In this document: one piece after another, positions 18,284-26,527 of the stretch
Position numbering within the stretch: the stretch's first letter is position 1
Layout: every line of letters begins with the position of its first letter
DNA from: Paracoccus zeaxanthinifaciens ATCC 21588
GTDB lineage: Bacteria > Pseudomonadota > Alphaproteobacteria > Rhodobacterales > Rhodobacteraceae
Assembly: GCF_000420145.1 (NCBI RefSeq)
Contig: NZ_ATUJ01000012.1
Coordinates: forward strand, 1-64,000
Length of the DNA stretch: 64,000 nt
Reading direction: 5' to 3'
The notes under the pieces: model-generated
What the model saw: the letters and a program-made list of their open reading frames with translations, nothing else
Databases searched by the model: none
Told to the model about the DNA's origin: nothing
Translations under genes and position numbers: made by a program

Positions 18284-19192
18284 ATGAAAAAGGCTCTTTT
18301 CGCCTCGACCGCGCTGGTTCTGACCGCCGGTGTGGCTGCCGCAGACGTGACCATCTCGGGCTACGGCCGTACCGCCGTTCTCTATGATGAGAACGCCGAT
18401 CAGGAAACCTTCGTCCAGTCGCGCGTCCGCCTGAACATCCACGGCACCACCTCGACCGACCAGGGCGTCGACTTCGGCGCACGCTTCCGCGTCCAGTGGG
18501 ACCAGGGCGATGAAGGCGTCGACTCGGTCGCACCGGGCCAGATCTACGTGACCTCGAACGGCCTGACCGTTGCAGTCGGCAACGTCGGCACCGCATTCGA
18601 CAACGCCGGCCTGATCTATGAATCGGAAGTCGGCCTGATCAGCCGTTCGTTCGGTAACCCGGCTGGCGACTTCTACGCCTACGAATCGAAGTCGTATGCC
18701 GACGGCGACCAGCTGGGCCTGGCAGTCGAGTACTCGGTCGACGCGCTGACCGCTCGCTTCTCGTATGTCGACCCCGACCAGCTGGACGACTCGGCCACCG
18801 AAGAGTTCGGCGTCTCGGTTGACTACCAGTGGAACGACATCGCCCTGTCGGCTGCCGCTGTCAAAGACGGCGCTGGCATCGAAGACAACGACCAGTACTT
18901 CGTCGGCGCATACTACACCATGCCCGGCACCGAGAACGGCGTTGGCCTGAACTACCTCGACAACGGCGACGACGCTGGCGACACCATCGTCCTGTACGGT
19001 GACTATGTCGTCGCTCCGATGACCACCGTCAGCGCCTACGTGTCGAACAACGACGCAGACGGCAACGAGACCGACAACGCCTTCGGCATCGGCGCCAAGT
19101 ACGACCTGGGCGGCGCCTACCTGGCCGGCTCGCTCGAGCGTGGCTACGACGAAGACCTGCGCGGCGACTTCGGCGTCCGCTTCGACTTCTGA
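18284..19192 (+). CDS. Outer-membrane general porin
   Basis: A 302-residue 16-stranded porin of the Rhodobacter/Paracoccus type. The signal peptide MKKALFASTALVLTAGVAAA is followed by DVTISGYGRTAVLY as the first strand. The mature protein is very acidic, with alternating hydrophobic residues, and ends GDFGVRFDF, the C-terminal Phe needed by the BAM machinery. Codon use is more biased and third positions less G+C rich than in the neighbours, as in highly expressed genes. It has its own strong terminator. Confidence 0.95.
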   Translation: MKKALFASTALVLTAGVAAADVTISGYGRTAVLYDENADQETFVQSRVRLNIHGTTSTDQGVDFGARFRVQWDQGDEGVDSVAPGQIYVTSNGLTVAVGNVGTAFDNAGLIYESEVGLISRSFGNPAGDFYAYESKSYADGDQLGLAVEYSVDALTARFSYVDPDQLDDSATEEFGVSVDYQWNDIALSAAAVKDGAGIEDNDQYFVGAYYTMPGTENGVGLNYLDNGDDAGDTIVLYGDYVVAPMTTVSAYVSNNDADGNETDNAFGIGAKYDLGGAYLAGSLERGYDEDLRGDFGVRFDF

Positions 19193-19219
19193 TCCTCGGA
19201 TCAAGTCGCTTCGACAGAG

Positions 19220-19252
19220 AGAGCGGGCCTTGCGCCCGCTCTTTTCTTTTTG
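19220..19252 (+). terminator. Strong intrinsic terminator of the porin gene
   Basis: A perfect 9-base stem AGAGCGGGC (19220-19228) with GCCCGCTCT (19234-19242) has a five-base loop and is followed by TTTCTTTTTG. This is the clearest Rho-independent terminator in the window. The yggS start lies only 12 bases beyond it. Confidence 0.9.
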
Positions 19253-19264
19253 TCTTCTGCGCCC

Positions 19265-19918
19265 ATGGGACTGGATGACATCAAGGGCCGCCTTCGCGCG
19301 GCGGAACGCGACGCGGGTCGCGAAGCAGGCAGCGTCACGCTGATCGCGGTCAGCAAGGTGCAGCCGAACGATAGGGTCGAATCGGTGCTGGATGTCGGGC
19401 ACCGCGTCTTTGGCGAGAATTACGTTCAGGAAACGCAGGCCAAGTGGCCCGACTGGCGCGCGCGCTTTCCCGATGTGTCGGTCCACATGATCGGGCCGCT
19501 GCAATCGAACAAGGCCAAGCCCGCCGTCGCGCTGTTCGACGCCATCCACACGCTGGACCGCATGTCGCTGGCCCGCAAGCTGGCGCAGCAGATCGACGAA
19601 CAGGGCCGCAGCCCTGAACTGTTCGTGCAGGTCAATACCGGTGACGAGCCGCAGAAGGCCGGCATCCTGGTGGACGAGCTGCCGACCTTCCTGTCATCCT
19701 GCGCCGGGCTGGGCCTGCGCCCGCAGGGGCTGATGTGCATCCCCCCCGAAGGCCACGACCCCCGCCCCCATTTCAGGCTGCTGCGGGACCTTGCCGCCGA
19801 TCACGGCCTGCCGGGTCTGTCCATGGGCATGAGCGCCGATTTCGAGATCGCCGTGGCCGAGGGTGCGACCCATGTCCGCGTCGGCTCGGCCATCTTCGGG
19901 GCGCGGGATTACGGCTGA
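19265..19918 (+). CDS. yggS: YggS/PLPBP family pyridoxal-phosphate homeostasis protein
   Basis: A 217-residue single-domain PLP-binding TIM barrel. The PLP lysine is Lys31 in LIAVSKVQPN, and the FGENYVQE and MGMSADFEIAVAEGATHVRVG motifs bind the cofactor. The protein buffers pyridoxal phosphate and affects amino- and keto-acid pools. There is no ribosome site before the ATG at 19265, which follows the porin terminator almost at once, so translation may be leaderless or depend on read-through. The 3' end overlaps the convergent transpeptidase gene by 10 bases. Confidence 0.93.
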   Translation: MGLDDIKGRLRAAERDAGREAGSVTLIAVSKVQPNDRVESVLDVGHRVFGENYVQETQAKWPDWRARFPDVSVHMIGPLQSNKAKPAVALFDAIHTLDRMSLARKLAQQIDEQGRSPELFVQVNTGDEPQKAGILVDELPTFLSSCAGLGLRPQGLMCIPPEGHDPRPHFRLLRDLAADHGLPGLSMGMSADFEIAVAEGATHVRVGSAIFGARDYG

Positions 19919-20424
19919 TCCGCAAGCCCTTCGGGGATGACGATGCGCGTGCCCGGGACGGCATGCGCCGCGATGCGGATCAGGTCGTGCCGCGCGAAGG
20001 CGATGCAGCCCTCGGTCCCGAAACGCGGGCGGCGCCACTGGTGCAGGAAGATAGCCGAGCCCCAGCCCGGCACCGCCTCAGGCCAGTTCCAATCCGTCGT
20101 CAGGATCACGTCATAGAGCGGATCGGCCCGCCGCAGCCGTTCATGGCTGGCGGCCAGCGGCGCGCGCGCGTGGTGGTTGTAGGCCGGATACCCCGGCGCG
20201 TCGCACCACAGGTCCCCCGGCCCGATGGGCCGCGCCCAGGGCGCGGGCGGGGCCAGCCGATCGGGCCGATACCACAGCCCGGTGACATGCAGGATGCCCG
20301 CAGGCGTCGCCTTGTCGCCCTCGCGCTTGGTGCGGGTCACGCCGGTCCTGCCGATGCTGCAGGGATACAGGCGCCCGCGGTAACGCAGGCCCCGCGGCGT
20401 CAGGATCATGTCGGCCAGGCTCAC
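19909..20424 (-). CDS. L,D-transpeptidase (YkuD) family protein without signal peptide
   Basis: A 171-residue protein of the YkuD/ErfK fold. The catalytic motif appears as FLHQWRRPRFGTEGCIAFAR, with the His and Cys of the HxnGC signature. DKATPAGILHV is the usual N-terminal motif. Members form 3-3 cross-links or attach proteins to peptidoglycan, but this one has no export signal from its GTG start. The GTG overlaps the ribA stop as GTGA. A shorter start at Met6 is possible. Confidence 0.86.
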   Translation of the reverse strand: MSLADMILTPRGLRYRGRLYPCSIGRTGVTRTKREGDKATPAGILHVTGLWYRPDRLAPPAPWARPIGPGDLWCDAPGYPAYNHHARAPLAASHERLRRADPLYDVILTTDWNWPEAVPGWGSAIFLHQWRRPRFGTEGCIAFARHDLIRIAAHAVPGTRIVIPEGLADQP

Positions 20425-21482
20425 AGAAGGTGCCCCGACTTGTCGGCCTTCACGTCCAGGTAGTCCGTGTTGTGACGGTTGCGCGGCACGATCAGGGGCA
20501 CGCGCTCGGCCACCTTCACGCCCTGCCCCTCCATCATGGCGATCTTGCGCGGGTTGTTCGTCATCAACCGGACCGAAGCGAAGCCCAGCCGCCGCAGCAG
20601 CGCGGCCCCGATGCGGAAATCGCGCTCGTCATCCTCGAAGCCCAGGCGGTGATTGGCCTCGACCGTGTCGAAGCCCTGGTCCTGCAGGCTGTAGGCGCGC
20701 ATCTTGTTGGCCAGCCCGATGCCCCGCCCCTCCTGGTTCAGATAGAGCAGCACCCCCGCCCCCGCCTGCCCCATCGCGGCCAACGCGGCCTGCAATTGCG
20801 GCCCGCAATCGCATTTCAGGCTGCCCAGCACGTCGCCGGTGAAGCAGGCGGAATGCAGCCGCGCAAGAACGGGGGCATCGCGGGGCGGATCGCCGATCTC
20901 GACCGCGTAATGTTCTTCGGCGCCGTCATCGGGCCGGAAGATGTGCAGGCGCGACCGCTCGGCCGACAGAAGCGGCACGCGCGCGCCCGCGACGGGGGCC
21001 ATCGCGGTTTCGGCGGCAAGCTGCGCCAGCGTCGCGGCCGGGTTCAGCGCCGTCAGGCCGGGCGTCGCCTGCGCGACCGGCACGACCAGCACCGCAGGCA
21101 GCAGCTGCGCGGATTTCGCCAGCGCCAGGGCCGCGCGATGGGCCGCGACCTCGCCGCCACGCTCGGTCGCAAGCGGCCCTTTCATCGGCGACATCAGATC
21201 GCCCGCCGGATCGGCCAGCGCCCGCAGCCAGCGCAGGTCGGCATCGCCCGGCAGCCGTACCCGCGCCAGGCCGTCATCATAGGCGCGCGCCTTCAACGTT
21301 CCGGCACGGCGCGCGGTCAGGGTGACGACCGCCGCGCCCATGCCGCGCAGATCCGCCAGCCGTTCCGGCGACAGCGTCTCGATGGCGGCGGCAAGGTGAT
21401 CGCCCAGCCGCACCGGCAGGCCCATGCGCAGATCGGCGCGGGCGCGGGAAATCGTTTCGGCAAGTGTGGGGATCAGGCTCAT
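20421..21482 (-). CDS. ribA: GTP cyclohydrolase II with alphaproteobacterial N-terminal domain
   Basis: A 353-residue enzyme that opens the GTP ring in riboflavin synthesis. The C-terminal catalytic half has HSACFTGDVLGSLKCDCGPQ (zinc cysteines near residue 205-220), NQEGRGIGLANK and the EANHRLGFEDDERDF motif. The first 130-150 residues form a DHBP-synthase-like region lacking clear active-site acids, as in many alphaproteobacterial RibA proteins. The start at 21482 (MSLIPTLAE) was chosen; an in-frame ATG at 21515 overlaps direct repeats and is less likely. Confidence 0.93.
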   Translation of the reverse strand: MSLIPTLAETISRARADLRMGLPVRLGDHLAAAIETLSPERLADLRGMGAAVVTLTARRAGTLKARAYDDGLARVRLPGDADLRWLRALADPAGDLMSPMKGPLATERGGEVAAHRAALALAKSAQLLPAVLVVPVAQATPGLTALNPAATLAQLAAETAMAPVAGARVPLLSAERSRLHIFRPDDGAEEHYAVEIGDPPRDAPVLARLHSACFTGDVLGSLKCDCGPQLQAALAAMGQAGAGVLLYLNQEGRGIGLANKMRAYSLQDQGFDTVEANHRLGFEDDERDFRIGAALLRRLGFASVRLMTNNPRKIAMMEGQGVKVAERVPLIVPRNRHNTDYLDVKADKSGHLL

Positions 21483-21497
21483 GGGGCCACGCGATTT

Positions 21498-21515
21498 TGA
21501 AACATTCTGAAACAT
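21498..21515. promoter_or_regulatory. Phased direct repeat TGAAACAT, candidate response-regulator box
   Basis: TGAAACAT occurs at 21498-21505 and 21508-21515, a 10-base period, in the divergent gap between ribA and the OmpR-family response regulator. Tandem half-sites one helical turn apart are how OmpR/PhoB-type proteins bind. The site lies 16 bases upstream of ribA and about 100 upstream of the regulator gene, and could control either. Confidence 0.5.
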
Positions 21516-21618
21516 AAGCCCGCCCAACCCTGAACTCCATGTGAGAATCCCGACATGTTGCTGGACGCCGCGCAGGCCCGTCCCCACTGATTGCAGCAAG
21601 AAAGCCAAAGGAGGCAAC

Positions 21619-22305
21619 ATGGCCGGACTGAAAAAAATCCTGCTGATCGACGACGAGGAAGACCTGCGCGAGGCGCTGGCCGAACAGCTGGCCGCCACCG
21701 ACGAGTTCGAGGTCAGCGAGGGCGGCAGCGGCGCCGAGGCCGTCGAGGCCACCAAGAACGCGATCTTCGACCTCGTGGTGCTGGATGTGGGCCTGCCCGA
21801 TACCGACGGCCGCGAGCTGTGCAAGAAGCTGCGCAAGCTGAACGTCAAATGCCCCATCGTGATGCTGACCGGCCACGACACCGATGCCGACACGATCCTG
21901 GGTCTGGACGCGGGCGCGAACGATTACGTGACCAAGCCCTTCAAGTTCCCGGTCCTGCTGGCCCGCCTGCGCGCCCAGCTGCGCACGCATGAACAGTCCG
22001 AGGACGCGATCTTCCAGCTGGGGCCGTACACCTTCAAGCCGGCGATGAAGATGCTGATCGATCAGAAGGATCGCAAGATCCGCCTGACCGAGAAGGAGAC
22101 GAACATCCTCAAGTTCCTCTACCGCGCGCAGGACGGCGTGGTGCCGCGCGACGTGCTGCTGCACGAGGTCTGGGGATACAATGCGGGCGTGACGACGCAC
22201 ACGCTGGAAACGCATATCTACCGCCTGCGCCAGAAGATCGAGCCCGATCCCGGCAATGCACGGCTGCTGGTGACGGAATCGGGCGGCTATCGCCTGGTGT
22301 CGTGA
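21619..22305 (+). CDS. OmpR/PhoB-family response regulator
   Basis: A 228-residue two-domain regulator. The receiver has the acidic pair DDEE (11-14), phospho-acceptor Asp56 in LVVLDVGLPDTDG, the Thr of MLTGHD, and the Lys of VTKPFKFP. The C-terminal winged helix contains LTEKETNILKFLYRA and TTHTLETHIYRLRQKIEPDP. The ribosome site AAAGGAGG is very strong. No sensor kinase is adjacent, so it is an orphan here. I do not recognise a specific ortholog well enough to name it. Confidence 0.93.
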   Translation: MAGLKKILLIDDEEDLREALAEQLAATDEFEVSEGGSGAEAVEATKNAIFDLVVLDVGLPDTDGRELCKKLRKLNVKCPIVMLTGHDTDADTILGLDAGANDYVTKPFKFPVLLARLRAQLRTHEQSEDAIFQLGPYTFKPAMKMLIDQKDRKIRLTEKETNILKFLYRAQDGVVPRDVLLHEVWGYNAGVTTHTLETHIYRLRQKIEPDPGNARLLVTESGGYRLVS

Positions 22306-22314
22306 CGACCTTGG

Positions 22315-22335
22315 GCCCGCCGATCAGGCGGGCCT
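22315..22335. terminator. Hairpin between response regulator and EamA gene
   Basis: GGCCCGCC (22315-22322) pairs with GGCGGGCC (22328-22335), loop of five. It lies ten bases after the response-regulator stop and contains the stop codon of the convergent EamA gene in its loop. There is little T run on either side, so it is a weak bidirectional terminator at best. Confidence 0.5.
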
Positions 22336-23235
22336 TCGCATTCCCGCACGCCGCAGGCGCGGCAGCGGTGCCGTGGTCCAGAACAGGCAGGCCACGATCA
22401 GCCCCACCCCGACCCAGCCATGCGCGGGCAGCCGTTCCCCCACGATGACGACCGCAAGGATCGCGGCGACAACCGGCTCGAACAGGGTGATCGTCGTGGC
22501 AAGGCTGGTCGAGATCGCCGCCAGCCCCAGCCCGAAGGCGACATAGCCGAGGAACATCGGCACCAGCGCCATATAGGCGCCCACCGCGAAATTGCCCGCC
22601 GACCCCAGGAACGCGCCCCCGCTGAGCGCCAGAACCGGCATCAGCAGCAGGCCCCCCAGCCCGAAGATCGCGCCCATCGCGGCGCGCGAACGCACCCCCG
22701 ATTGCATGATCCGTCTCGCGCACCAGCTGTAGGCCGCATAGGTTCCGCCCGCGACCAGCCCCAGCCCGACCCCCAGGGGGACGTTCGGCGCAAGGTCGTG
22801 ATGCCCGCCTTCGGCCATGCTCAGCAGACCCATGCCCAGCAGCCCGATCGCCGCGCCGACGGCCCACCGCGCAGTCAGGCGCTGTCCGTCCAGCCGGTTC
22901 TCGATCAGGGCCGAGATCAGCGGGGCCGACCCGATCGAGATGACGGTGCCGATCGTCACCCCCGCCATCCGCATCGACGAATAGAAGGCCAGCGGATAGA
23001 TCGCGACCGCGACCGCCCCAAGGGCCAGGAGCAGCGGGTTGGCCAGCAGCGCGGCCCGCGCGCGCCGCATCGCCCCAAGCGCGATCAGCGCCTGCAGCAG
23101 ACCGCCCACGCCCATCGCGGCCGCCCCGATGGCGATGGCCGGAACCTCGGGGGCCAGGCTTGCGACGGTGCCCGTCGTCCCCCACAAAGTCGCCGCGACC
23201 AGGCAGAAGAGCACTCCCGTGGAATGTGCGCTCAT
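22324..23235 (-). CDS. EamA/DMT-family permease
   Basis: A 303-residue membrane protein with ten hydrophobic segments in two EamA halves (LVAATLWGTTGTVASL at the start of the first, GGTYAAYSWCARR in the second). This is a drug/metabolite transporter of the RhaT/YdcZ-like superfamily. Its ATG overlaps the TetR gene stop as ATGA, so the regulator very likely controls it. Efflux of a toxic or metabolic compound is the usual role of such pairs; the substrate is unknown. Confidence 0.9.
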   Translation of the reverse strand: MSAHSTGVLFCLVAATLWGTTGTVASLAPEVPAIAIGAAAMGVGGLLQALIALGAMRRARAALLANPLLLALGAVAVAIYPLAFYSSMRMAGVTIGTVISIGSAPLISALIENRLDGQRLTARWAVGAAIGLLGMGLLSMAEGGHHDLAPNVPLGVGLGLVAGGTYAAYSWCARRIMQSGVRSRAAMGAIFGLGGLLLMPVLALSGGAFLGSAGNFAVGAYMALVPMFLGYVAFGLGLAAISTSLATTITLFEPVVAAILAVVIVGERLPAHGWVGVGLIVACLFWTTAPLPRLRRAGMRRPA

Positions 23236-23807
23236 GCAAGGGCCTCCAGCATCTCGGCGGCCATGGCGCGGGCGTCGTGGACGCGGCGGCTGTCGCCGTC
23301 CAGGCCCGCCCGCGTGATCGACCCCTCCAGCAGATAGGACAGGTGGTCGCCCAGCCGCTGACGCCTGCCCGGGTCCGCGACCAGCTGCGCCAGCTCGGCC
23401 ATCAGGATGTCCTGCACCTGCGCCTTGTGGCGGCGGATCGCGGCGCGGGCAGGGTCGTCGGCGGTCAGCTCGGCCGCGGCATTCAGCAGGCCGCAGCCGC
23501 GAAACCCGCGCTCATAGGCATCCTCGGCGTGGTCGGCATAGGCGTCGAACACGGCCAGCACCCGCGCCTTAGGGCCACGCGCCACGGCCTGCCGCCGGTC
23601 GTGCAGGGCCAGCCATTCGGCGTGGCGTGCCTCGACATAGGCCGCGACCAGATCGGATTTCGACGCGAAGTTGTTGTACAGGCTCTGCTTCGCGACGCCG
23701 GCCCGGCGCGTGATCGTGTCGATCCCCGTCGCGGCGATGCCGTCATTGTAGAACAGCGCCGCTGCGGCATGCAGCAGGCGGTCGCGGGCCGTAAGCGGCT
23801 TGTCCAT
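23232..23807 (-). CDS. TetR-family transcriptional regulator
   Basis: A 191-residue repressor. The N-terminal HTH (RDRLLHAAAALFYNDGIAATGIDTITRRAGVAKQS, with LYNNFASKSDLVAAY) is typical of TetR. The C-terminal ligand domain has the GFRGCGLLNAAAEL motif found in the YcdC/NemR-like subgroup. A GGAGGACCG ribosome site precedes the start. It is cotranscribed with the EamA permease and probably represses both through the operator-like sequence just upstream. Confidence 0.93.
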   Translation of the reverse strand: MDKPLTARDRLLHAAAALFYNDGIAATGIDTITRRAGVAKQSLYNNFASKSDLVAAYVEARHAEWLALHDRRQAVARGPKARVLAVFDAYADHAEDAYERGFRGCGLLNAAAELTADDPARAAIRRHKAQVQDILMAELAQLVADPGRRQRLGDHLSYLLEGSITRAGLDGDSRRVHDARAMAAEMLEALA

Positions 23808-23824
23808 CGGTCCTCCGGGGTGAC

Positions 23825-23862
23825 TGGACAGACCGTTCTACCCAGTGCCGGAGCAGAGTCAA
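23825..23862 (-). promoter_or_regulatory. TetR gene promoter with overlapping operator
   Basis: On the minus strand TTGACT (23862-23857) and TAGAAC (23840-23835) are 16 bases apart, a good promoter. The -10 lies inside an imperfect inverted repeat, TGGACAGA-CCGT-TCTACCCA (23825-23844, 6 of 8 arm bases matching). It resembles the TAGACnGnCTA-type sites of related repressors. Autorepression is inferred. Confidence 0.5.
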
Positions 23863-23989
23863 CCTTCGATGGAACCGGCCCGAGGGATGCGACGTTCAGA
23901 TCCCGAAGCCCAGTGACCGGTGGATGCGGTCACATCCCTCCCTCTACTCTCTCTGAACTGCCCCGGCCTTCGGCCGGGGCTTCTTTCTT
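23863..23989 (+). ncRNA. Candidate trans-acting small RNA
   Basis: The gap between the TetR and hydroquinone-reductase genes contains, on the plus strand, three hairpins and a pyrimidine-rich linker. The hairpins are GGGAT/ATCCC (23884-23904), GTGACC/GGTCAC (23913-23933) and an 8-base terminator stem (23961-23979). The linker ATCCCTCCCTCTACTCTC lies between the second and third. The T-rich tail is only on this strand, although both flanking genes run leftward. This is typical sRNA architecture. Its 5' end and promoter were not identified. Confidence 0.5.
23961..23989 (+). terminator. Intrinsic terminator on the plus strand
   Basis: CCCCGGCC (23961-23968) pairs perfectly with GGCCGGGG (23972-23979) around a TTC loop, followed by CTTCTTTCTT. 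The tail points rightward, against both neighbouring genes, and so argues for a plus-strand transcript. Confidence 0.75.
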
Positions 23990-24963
23990 CAGCCGCGACC
24001 GTGCGGGGCCGACCAGTCGGCATCCGGCCCGATCGGCACGATCCGGTGCGGATTGATCATGTCGTGGCTGTAGTAATAGTGGCGCATGAAGTGATCCGGA
24101 TGCACGGTCCCCGCGACGCCCGGCCACTGGTACAGCTCTCGTGCCCAGCCCCACAGGCTGGGATGGTCCACGATCCGCCTGCGGTTGCACTTGAAATGCG
24201 TGTGATAGACCGCATCGAAGCGGATCACCGTGGTGAACAGCCGCCAGTCGGCCTCGGTGATGCGGTCCCCGGTCAGATAGCGGTGCTGCCCCAGCAGCCC
24301 CTCGATCGAGTCCAGGCTGTCGAACAGCGGGCCGACGGCCTTGTCATAGGCGTCCTGACTGGTGGCGAAGCCCGCCTTGTAGACGCCGTTGTTGACGGTG
24401 TCGTAGACGCGCGCGTTCACCTTCTCGATGGCGGGGCGCAGGTCCTCGGGGTGATAGTCGTCGTCATTGCCGGTGATCGCGTCGAAGGCGCTGTTGAACA
24501 TGCGGATGATGTCCGCGCTTTCGTTCGAGACGATGGTACCCGTCTCGCGGTCCCACAGCACGGGAACCGTCACCCGCCCGGACGCATCCGGCTGGGCGCG
24601 CAGATAGACCTCGCGCAGGTAATCGTATCCGAACTGGCGGTCGCCCGTGGCGCCGTCGAAATCGGTGCGGAACTCCCACCCCTCGGACAGCATCTCGGGG
24701 TGGACGACGGAAACGTCGACGTGATCCTCCAGCCCCTTCAGCGCGCGGAAGATCATCGTGCGGTGGGCCCAGGGGCAGGCATGGCTGACATAGAGGTGGT
24801 ATCGCCCGCTGGCAGCCGCGAAGCCGCCATCGCCGGTCGGCCCGGGCGATCCGTCGGCGGTCACCCAGGACCGGAATTTCGACGTGTCGCGGACGAACTC
24901 GCCGCCGTTGCGCTTGGTGTCGTACCACTGGTCCTTCCAGACCCCGTTCACGAGCTGGCCCAT
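23989..24963 (-). CDS. Glutathionyl-hydroquinone reductase (Xi-class GST, YqjG/ECM4)
   Basis: A 324-residue cytoplasmic enzyme. SHACPWAHR places the catalytic Cys63 in the CPWA motif that defines Xi-class glutathione transferases, and GDRITEADWRLFTTVIRFDAVY and HFKCN are further family signatures. It reduces glutathionyl-hydroquinones back to hydroquinones in quinone detoxification. Two consecutive ATGs occur; the second (24963) is better spaced from AAGGA. Confidence 0.93.
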   Translation of the reverse strand: MGQLVNGVWKDQWYDTKRNGGEFVRDTSKFRSWVTADGSPGPTGDGGFAAASGRYHLYVSHACPWAHRTMIFRALKGLEDHVDVSVVHPEMLSEGWEFRTDFDGATGDRQFGYDYLREVYLRAQPDASGRVTVPVLWDRETGTIVSNESADIIRMFNSAFDAITGNDDDYHPEDLRPAIEKVNARVYDTVNNGVYKAGFATSQDAYDKAVGPLFDSLDSIEGLLGQHRYLTGDRITEADWRLFTTVIRFDAVYHTHFKCNRRRIVDHPSLWGWARELYQWPGVAGTVHPDHFMRHYYYSHDMINPHRIVPIGPDADWSAPHGRG

Positions 24964-25074
24964 CATCCCATCCTTTCGCTTGGATGCCGCGGCGACCCGC
25001 CGCGACCGGCTGCTGTCACAGCGCGGCACGGCGGACGGGGGTTCCATCCCCCGCCCGCCGCGGTCGCGCACCGA

Positions 25075-26391
25075 TCAGCCGATGGCGCGGTCGCGCGTAT
25101 CGGTCCGCACCGCCGTCAGCGCGACGGCCGCAAGGACCAGAAGCCCCGCGAAGACGCCGATGGCCACGCCGAAGCCCTGCGCGAAGACGATCGCCAGCAG
25201 GCTGGGCGCAAGGATGCCCCCCGCCCGCGCCATCGCGCTGGCCGTGCCCATGCCGGTCCCGCGCAGATGCGTCGGATACAGTTCCGGCGTGAAGGCATAG
25301 AGCGCGCCCCAGCTGCCCAGCAGCGCGAAGGACATGATCAGCAGCGACACCGCCACCATCACCGCCCCGCTGGAGATCGTGAACAGGAAGCACGCCGCCG
25401 CACTCAGCAGCAGGAAGCCCATCAGCGTGGCGCGACGGCCCACGGCCTCGACGCCCCAGGCGGCCAGCGCGTATCCGGGGATCTGCGCCAGCGCCAGCGC
25501 GACGATGAAGCCGTATCCGCGGATGAAGCCGAAGCCCTCGGCGGCCAGCTGCGCGGGCACCCAGATGAAGATGCCGTAATAGGACAGCGACACGAGGAAC
25601 CAGACCGCCAGCACCGCAAGGGTGGCGCGGCGCAGAGGCTCGGACAGGATGGACCGCGCGGCACCCGCGGGCACGGTCGCCGCGACCAGATGCGCATCCG
25701 CCGGAAGGGGCTGGGCGCCGTTCACGCGCAGCACGCGGTCGATGACGGCGCGGGCCTCGGCCTGGCGGCCCTTGCGGACCAGGTACATGGGCGATTCCGG
25801 CACCCAGACGCGCAGCACAAAGCCGATCAGCGCGGGCAGCGCGGCGACCAGGAAGATCCAGCGCCACGGGGCCTCGGACCCGAAGGTCACGGCCAGCCAT
25901 GCCGTCAGCGCGACGACCAGCGTGCCGATGGCCCAGAACCCCTCCAGCCAGACCAGCCAGCGGCCGCGGTTCTTCGGGGGCAGGAATTCGGCCATCATCG
26001 CGTAATCGACGGGCAGCGTCCCGCCGACCGCCACGCCGGTCAGGAAGCGCAGGATCAGCAGCCAGGTGAAATCGCCCGCCATGACCGAGGCCAGCCCGAA
26101 GACCGCATCCATCGCGACCGTGCCGATCAGCACCCATTTGCGCCCCACGCGGTCGGCCACGCGCCCGAACAGGAACGCGCCCACGAACATGCCCAGGAAG
26201 AAGACCGTCCCGATTTGGAACGCGGTCACCCGTTCGATCCCGAAGGTCGCCGCCACCGAAGGCGCGGCAAAGCCCACAGCGATGACCTGCATCGCGTCGG
26301 CGGCCCACACGAGGCCGAATATCCCCAGAAGTCGCCACTGGAACGGGCCGATGCCGCCGCGTCCAAGGGCCTCGTCGATGGTCAGTTTCAT
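25075..26391 (-). CDS. MFS transporter, sugar-porter/SV2-like
   Basis: A 438-residue twelve-helix transporter. The motif GRVADRVGRKW after the second segment, the PESPMYLVRKGRQAEA central loop and the SWGALYAFTPELYPTHLRGTGMG motif place it in the sugar-porter-like/SV2 group, which also carries organic and aromatic acids. GGAGAGAAG precedes the ATG at 26391. The longer frame upstream was rejected. The substrate is not evident; an inverted repeat lies just upstream of the gene. Confidence 0.9.
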   Translation of the reverse strand: MKLTIDEALGRGGIGPFQWRLLGIFGLVWAADAMQVIAVGFAAPSVAATFGIERVTAFQIGTVFFLGMFVGAFLFGRVADRVGRKWVLIGTVAMDAVFGLASVMAGDFTWLLILRFLTGVAVGGTLPVDYAMMAEFLPPKNRGRWLVWLEGFWAIGTLVVALTAWLAVTFGSEAPWRWIFLVAALPALIGFVLRVWVPESPMYLVRKGRQAEARAVIDRVLRVNGAQPLPADAHLVAATVPAGAARSILSEPLRRATLAVLAVWFLVSLSYYGIFIWVPAQLAAEGFGFIRGYGFIVALALAQIPGYALAAWGVEAVGRRATLMGFLLLSAAACFLFTISSGAVMVAVSLLIMSFALLGSWGALYAFTPELYPTHLRGTGMGTASAMARAGGILAPSLLAIVFAQGFGVAIGVFAGLLVLAAVALTAVRTDTRDRAIG

Positions 26392-26410
26392 CTTCTCTCT
26401 CCGCTGTCCC

Positions 26411-26431
26411 GCATGTTTTTTTGCGACATGC
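26411..26431. promoter_or_regulatory. Inverted repeat GCATGT-N9-ACATGC upstream of the MFS gene
   Basis: The six-base arms at 26411-26416 and 26426-26431 form a perfect dyad 20 bases before the MFS start, in the 136-base divergent gap with xthA. The spacing suits a dimeric regulator. No regulator gene adjoins it. The remainder of the gap shows nothing else definite. Confidence 0.35.
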
Positions 26432-26527
26432 ATAGACCAGCCCCGGCATATGGCAAGCTTCGCGTGGCGGCTTCTCGACACGCGGGGCGGGCGCAGCTAG
26501 GGTCCGGGCGCAAAACGGAGACGCCCA

